Below are positions 60,240 to 64,000 of a stretch of DNA of 64,000 bases, in pieces (the first letter of the stretch is position 1; each line of letters opens with the position of its first letter). A program made the translations under genes and the position numbers. The stretch comes from an uncultured Mycoplasmatota bacterium (GTDB taxonomy: Bacteria > Bacillota_I > Bacilli_A > Izemoplasmatales > Izemoplasmataceae), in assembly GCA_913057225.1 (NCBI GenBank), contig CAJXNT010000004.1, positions 1 through 64,000 of the forward strand. The letters run 5' to 3'. Under the pieces are notes generated by a model. That model saw nothing but the letters and a program-made list of their open reading frames with translations, was not told the origin of the DNA and searched no databases.

Positions 60240-61555
60240 CGGTAGTTTAATGCAATGCCTTTTTCTTTTAGATAATTATTCAGATATTCTCTTAAGAAGA
60301 TAACCTTTTTTTGGTATGAGCTATCTTCTATAAAGTTGGTTGATTCTTCTGGATCCTTATCTAAATCGAGTAAAATCTCATACTCTACACCATGTATAAT
60401 TGACCTGATATACTTCAGTGATTGATAACGAATCATTTTCCCAAACGGGTTTTCTGATACTAAAATATCAAAGTTTTTGTTGTCATTATATAGTGCGTCT
60501 TTAAAAGATTTTCCATCGATTTCACTCGGGGCACTAATATTACATAAATCAAGTAAAGTTGGCATTAAATCAATCGATGATATTTTCGCTTCACTATTTA
60601 TAGCAGGCTCGATCTTTTTTGGATATTTCACTAACATAAACGTTTTTGCGCTTTCCTCATAAAAATTGGTTTTAGCGATTAATTTGTGACTTCCCATCAA
60701 ATCTCCATGATCGGTTGTGAACACAACAATTGTATCCTCTTCTAATCCGTTTTTCTTCAATGCTTCTAAAACCAATTCAATATACCAATCTATTTTCTCA
60801 ACCAAAAGATTATACGTTGAGATGTATTGTCTCCATTCATTTTCATCACGATCATCAAGTTCTTTGTACATATAATCTTCATCGTCAATCATACCTTTGA
60901 TGTATGGTATATCGTAATTTGTTGGTAGTGATGCTCTCTCATTAAATCTAAGATAGGGTTCTGAATCATCTCTACAAAAGAAAATAGCATCCATAAATGT
61001 TGCACCTTGAACTTTCCCTCCAAGTACTTTACAAATATCATGGGGATTGATCAAGGATAAAGTCATATAAAAAGGGTCTTTATGTTCTTGATTAATAAAA
61101 TCTATTGCATCTTTAGTAAATATTTGATCAAACGCACTGCCCTCAGCTAACATGCCTCCAGCACTAAATTTCATGCTTCCAAAGTTATCGATGCCTTTCC
61201 AACCATAACCCCCGGCATGTTCCTTTCCAAAATAGCACGTTTCATAGCCGTCTTTTTTAAACAACTCACCCATTGTTTTTATGTTTTCATCTCTTGGGAT
61301 AAATCCTAGTTGATCATTGAAAACCTCTTCATTATCAGTAATATTGTGGTTATGTGGCATCATGCCTGTAAAAATACTTGACCTTGCCGGACCGCATAAA
61401 GGAAAAGCGCTGTAACTTTCCGTGAATCGTACACCTTCTTTTGCGATCGAGTCAATGCCACGAGTTGATACATTATGTTTATTATGCCCACTACCATCAA
61501 CAATTCTTGTAGACAATTGATCGCTAATTATAATTACTACATTTGGCTTTTTCAT
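60236..61555 (-). CDS. Sulfatase (Cys-type, arylsulfatase family)
   Basis: 439 residues, no signal peptide, so cytoplasmic. NVVIIISDQLS at the N-terminus supplies calcium Asp; FPLCGPARSSIFTG holds the C-x-P-x-R motif whose Cys must become formylglycine; YFGKEHAGG and FTTDHGDLMGSHKL give the remaining metal/catalytic residues. It should release sulfate from a sulfated sugar. It needs an anSME-type maturase, and its own, directly downstream, is broken. AT-rich codon use sets it apart from the window. Divergent from an AraC regulator. Confidence 0.88.
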   Translation of the reverse strand: MKKPNVVIIISDQLSTRIVDGSGHNKHNVSTRGIDSIAKEGVRFTESYSAFPLCGPARSSIFTGMMPHNHNITDNEEVFNDQLGFIPRDENIKTMGELFKKDGYETCYFGKEHAGGYGWKGIDNFGSMKFSAGGMLAEGSAFDQIFTKDAIDFINQEHKDPFYMTLSLINPHDICKVLGGKVQGATFMDAIFFCRDDSEPYLRFNERASLPTNYDIPYIKGMIDDEDYMYKELDDRDENEWRQYISTYNLLVEKIDWYIELVLEALKKNGLEEDTIVVFTTDHGDLMGSHKLIAKTNFYEESAKTFMLVKYPKKIEPAINSEAKISSIDLMPTLLDLCNISAPSEIDGKSFKDALYNDNKNFDILVSENPFGKMIRYQSLKYIRSIIHGVEYEILLDLDKDPEESTNFIEDSSYQKKVIFLREYLNNYLKEKGIALNYR

Positions 61556-61664
61556 CCACTCACCTCTTGAAATGATTTCAATCTACAATCTAATTCTATT
61601 GTATTCATTATTAATTTTTTTATATAAAATTGTCTCATAATATAATTATATTGCGAGGTTAGTC

Positions 61665-62537
61665 ATGAAGACTTATAACAATACAAACGAAGAATTTTTT
61701 CATAATAGAGACATAAAATTCCCTGTAGAAACATTTGATGCTGTCATTGAGAATAGTGATTCATTATTAGCTCATTGGCATCCTGACCTTGAGATCAGCT
61801 ACAAACTTGAAGGCAGTGCTAAGTATATTATCAATGGTTATCCTGAACTTGTTGAAGCCGGTGATTTGATTATTATAAATCCTAAGCAGTTACATCAGGC
61901 AACACTTACTTCTGATGTCCCACTTAGAAGTGAAGTACTCATTATGAATTACAATTTTGTTAAGTCTCAAATGATGGACATTGTAGATGAGGCAATCATT
62001 ATTCCTTTGATTCAAACCAAGTTTATTTTTCATAACGTTATTAAAGATAAAGAAGTCATTGCACTTTTTCATGAAATAAGAGGTGAGTTGCTACAAAAGC
62101 GGGCGCGATATCAGCTGCGTGTAAAAAAGTTAATGTTGACATTGATAGAAATGTTGTTTGAAAAAGGCTTATATTATGAAAATAAAGCGTATAAAAGAAA
62201 AAATGAAATAGATAGCAATGATATAACTAGGCATGTTATTGAATTTATTCATTCTAACTATTCTACCAAAGTTACATTAGATGCTATCTCAAACTCAGTA
62301 CAAGTCAGTAAGTTCCATTTATGCAAATTATTCAAATCAACTACCGGGACTACAATAAATAATTATCTAAAAATCTATCGATTGTCGCAATCCATACAAT
62401 TACTAAAAGATACCAAAAAAAACATTAGCGAAATCGCCTATGATGTTGGATTCAATAGCCCAAGTTACTTTATAGAAAAATTTAAAGAAATACATGGTAT
62501 AACGCCGCATCAATATAAAAAGACCTCCAATAGTTGA
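61665..62537 (+). CDS. AraC-family regulator with cupin sensor domain
   Basis: 290 residues. N-terminal cupin: HWHPDLEISYKLEGSAKYIINGYPELVEAGDLIIINPKQLHQ. C-terminal double helix-turn-helix (~185-285): TLDAISNSVQVSKFHLCKLFK and ISEIAYDVGFNSPSYFIEKFKEIHGITPHQYK. It probably senses a sugar and controls the divergent sulfatase across the 109-nt AT-rich intergenic region. GCGAGG ribosome site before ATG 61665. AT-rich like the sulfatase. Confidence 0.88.
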   Translation: MKTYNNTNEEFFHNRDIKFPVETFDAVIENSDSLLAHWHPDLEISYKLEGSAKYIINGYPELVEAGDLIIINPKQLHQATLTSDVPLRSEVLIMNYNFVKSQMMDIVDEAIIIPLIQTKFIFHNVIKDKEVIALFHEIRGELLQKRARYQLRVKKLMLTLIEMLFEKGLYYENKAYKRKNEIDSNDITRHVIEFIHSNYSTKVTLDAISNSVQVSKFHLCKLFKSTTGTTINNYLKIYRLSQSIQLLKDTKKNISEIAYDVGFNSPSYFIEKFKEIHGITPHQYKKTSNS

Positions 62538-62562
62538 TCTCTTTTCAGATCAACTATTTTTC
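62529..62562 (+). terminator. Intrinsic terminator of the AraC gene
   Basis: AATAGTTGATC (62529-62539) pairs with GATCAACTATT (62548-62558), T-run after; it overlaps the stop codon. Confidence 0.86.
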
Positions 62563-62613
62563 GGAGGTACTATATAGTCGTCTTTATGTTGCTGTGCCGA
62601 TCATTAGTTTCAC

Positions 62614-62861
62614 CTATTTATGATACGGCTCATTGTTCAGTATTTTATACAGTCGGTAAAGTTGCTCTAAAAAATATAGACGCATAGGTCCATGAGGAAA
62701 TGTCATTTTAGAAAAAGAAATCATTAAATCACTTTTTTGTTTTCTCTAACATAATGCCTACGCCACTGGTACACAGTATTTTTTTGAGGCTTTATTTTTT
62801 CAAATTCTTCAATGTTGTAAGGTTGATTAGTTTTTTCTGGAAATTCAACATTTTCCATCAT
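62614..62861 (-). other. Two tiny coupled frames or frameshifted gene debris
   Basis: Minus strand: a 45-codon frame from ATG 62861 ([16 protein letters not shown] near its end) stops at TAA 62724-62726. TAATG couples it to a 36-codon frame ([19 protein letters not shown]) ending at 62614. A Cys-rich stretch CCGKCGGINECTK lies just upstream in another frame. The amino acid make-up looks coding, but I recognise no family; a degraded zinc-ribbon transposase-like or phage gene is possible. The remaining bases 62563-62613 and 62905-63070 show nothing I can name. Confidence 0.35.
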
Positions 62862-63075
62862 TACTTTGTACACTCATTTATCCCACCACACTTACCACAG
62901 CAAAAAAACCTTACAAGGAAGCGGATGAAACTTCTCAGATTTCAAGAATTGCTTTGTTTCCTGAGTGAGATTCTGTTTTTTAGAAACTCAAACTACTTAC
63001 AAATAGTTTTATGTTTTCACGCCCCGTTTTTATCTTTTTATCGTTTATTTTTGATTTATGCTCAAAAAAAATGAC

Positions 63076-63138
63076 TTTTTTATAAAAAAAAGACCACCCA
63101 ATGGTGATCTAAACAAAAGACTGGATTGGTGACCCGTA
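63076..63138. repeat. Direct repeat copy B (att-like site at tRNA-Glu)
   Basis: Partner of 59466-59527. It spans the tRNA-Glu 3' end with CCA and the downstream hairpin (GATCACC-ATT-GGGTGGTC on the minus strand) with its T-run, which is the terminator of the rRNA-tRNA transcript. Confidence 0.8.
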
Positions 63139-63203
63139 CGGGATTCGAACCCGTGAATGCATGCGTGAAAGGCATGTGAGTTAAACCGCTTCTCCAACGG
63201 GCC
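63127..63203 (-). tRNA. tRNA-Glu (anticodon TTC)
   Basis: Minus strand cloverleaf: acceptor GGCCCGT/ACGGGTC, anticodon loop CTTTCAC in the CATGC/GCATG stem, T loop GTTCGAATC, and encoded CCA at 63127-63129. It is the last gene of the rRNA-tRNA unit and the apparent target of the island. Confidence 0.93.
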
Positions 63204-63209
63204 AAGTCA

Positions 63210-63286
63210 TGGCGCCTCAACTAGGACTCGAACCTAGGACCCCTTGATTAACAGTCAAGTGCTCTAACCAACTGAGCTACTGAGGC
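63210..63286 (-). tRNA. tRNA-Asn (anticodon GTT)
   Basis: Minus strand: acceptor GCCTCAG/TTGAGGC, D loop AGCTCAGTTGGTTAGAGC, anticodon loop CTGTTAA in CTTGA/TCAAG, T arm CTAGG-TTCGAGT-CCTAG, discriminator G and encoded CCA. Confidence 0.95.
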
Positions 63287-63332
63287 CACTTGGATAATCG
63301 TCGATATGTGTTTTTTTAATAATAAAGAAAGA

Positions 63333-63442
63333 GCCTGGCAACGTCCTACTCTCGCACTTTCGTACTACCATCAGCGCTGAAGTGCTTAACTTCTGTGTTC
63401 GAGATGGGAACAGGTGTGACCACTTCGCTATCGTCACCAGGC
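63333..63442 (-). rRNA. rrf: 5S ribosomal RNA
   Basis: About 110 nt. On the minus strand it begins GCCTGGTGACGATAGCG, contains the conserved CCCATCTCGAACACAGAAGTTAAGC spread over the central loop and closes with GACGTTGCCAGGC pairing with the 5' end. Confidence 0.93.
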
Positions 63443-63477
63443 GAATCTTTCAAAACTGGATAATGAAATTAAGAAGA

Positions 63478-64000
<523 letters not shown>

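Larger units (their letters stand above)
59528..63075. mobile_element. Small AT-rich genomic island at tRNA-Glu
   Basis: About 3.5 kb between the two repeat copies. Base composition is clearly more AT-rich than the his/aro and mtl regions. Contents: surface-protein and maturase pseudogenes, sulfatase, AraC regulator and unrecognised debris. No integrase or transposase is recognisable, so if this was a mobile element it has lost its recombinase. Confidence 0.65.

Noticed and set aside
62754-63074. 106-codon + strand frame rich in Phe and Leu in the island
   Set aside because: Composition is that of the antisense of A/T-rich coding-like minus-strand DNA; no ribosome site and no recognisable domain.

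Overview
The window looks like chromosomal DNA of a low-to-moderate GC, Gram-positive-lineage bacterium using the standard code: TGA is a working stop in many overlapping ATGA gene junctions. The signs are AGGAGG ribosome sites, many lipoproteins with LAAC-type lipoboxes, an HPr with a seryl regulatory site, a CcpA-type cre site, BglG/MtlR-type PTS control and intrinsic terminators. Remnants of RCC1/InlB-B-repeat surface proteins and the style of the lipoproteins suggest a relative of the Izemoplasmatales/Acholeplasmatales or nearby Erysipelotrichia-like Bacillota. That finer placement is inference.

Layout. 1-6 kb: the end of a Pro-Glu-rich surface protein, then a maltodextrin operon (binding lipoprotein, two permeases, GH13 cyclomaltodextrinase-like enzyme, LacI regulator) and the fossil tail of a sugar enzyme. 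6-15 kb: a DUF368 lipid-carrier transporter coupled to an unusual phospholipase C-like/GT4 glycosyltransferase fusion, membrane and reductase genes, a secreted esterase, a four-repeat PepSY-like protein divergent from a two-component system, and an FMN reductase. 15.5-22 kb: a mannitol PTS region (mtlA, mtlR, mtlF) in which the usual mtlD is replaced by a sorbose-phosphate-reductase-like dehydrogenase and a PfkB kinase, with HPr at the end. 22-34 kb: MFS and Nudix genes, a lipoprotein operon with FMN-binding-like and tandem rhodanese proteins, a flavin reductase coupled to a photolyase, and assorted housekeeping genes (DEAD-box helicase, flavodoxin, acylphosphatase, UbiA prenyltransferase).

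34.9-43 kb: a complete histidine operon, hisZGDCBHAFI(E)K, preceded by a leader peptide with three consecutive His codons and an attenuator terminator. 43-50.2 kb: a shikimate/tyrosine operon with all seven shikimate steps (including an AroE-AroK fusion), chorismate mutase and TyrA, preceded by a second leader peptide rich in Phe and Tyr codons and its own terminator. Both pathways thus appear to be controlled by ribosome-mediated attenuation rather than T-boxes. 50-59.5 kb: a PAF-acetylhydrolase-like membrane esterase, PepT, aldo/keto reductase, purine nucleoside phosphorylase, a stand-alone copy of the esterase's membrane domain, a ParB-like-fold protein, a metalloprotease lipoprotein and a rhodanese lipoprotein.

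59.5-63.1 kb: a visibly AT-rich insert bounded by a ~62 bp direct repeat that carries the 3' end and terminator of tRNA-Glu, so it looks like a small tRNA-targeted island. It holds a sulfatase and a divergent AraC regulator, plus pseudogenes: the sulfatase's own radical-SAM maturase, broken by two in-frame stops, and the tail of an RCC1/InlB-repeat surface protein. 63.1-64 kb: the 3' end of an rRNA operon on the minus strand (23S partial, 5S, tRNA-Asn, tRNA-Glu).
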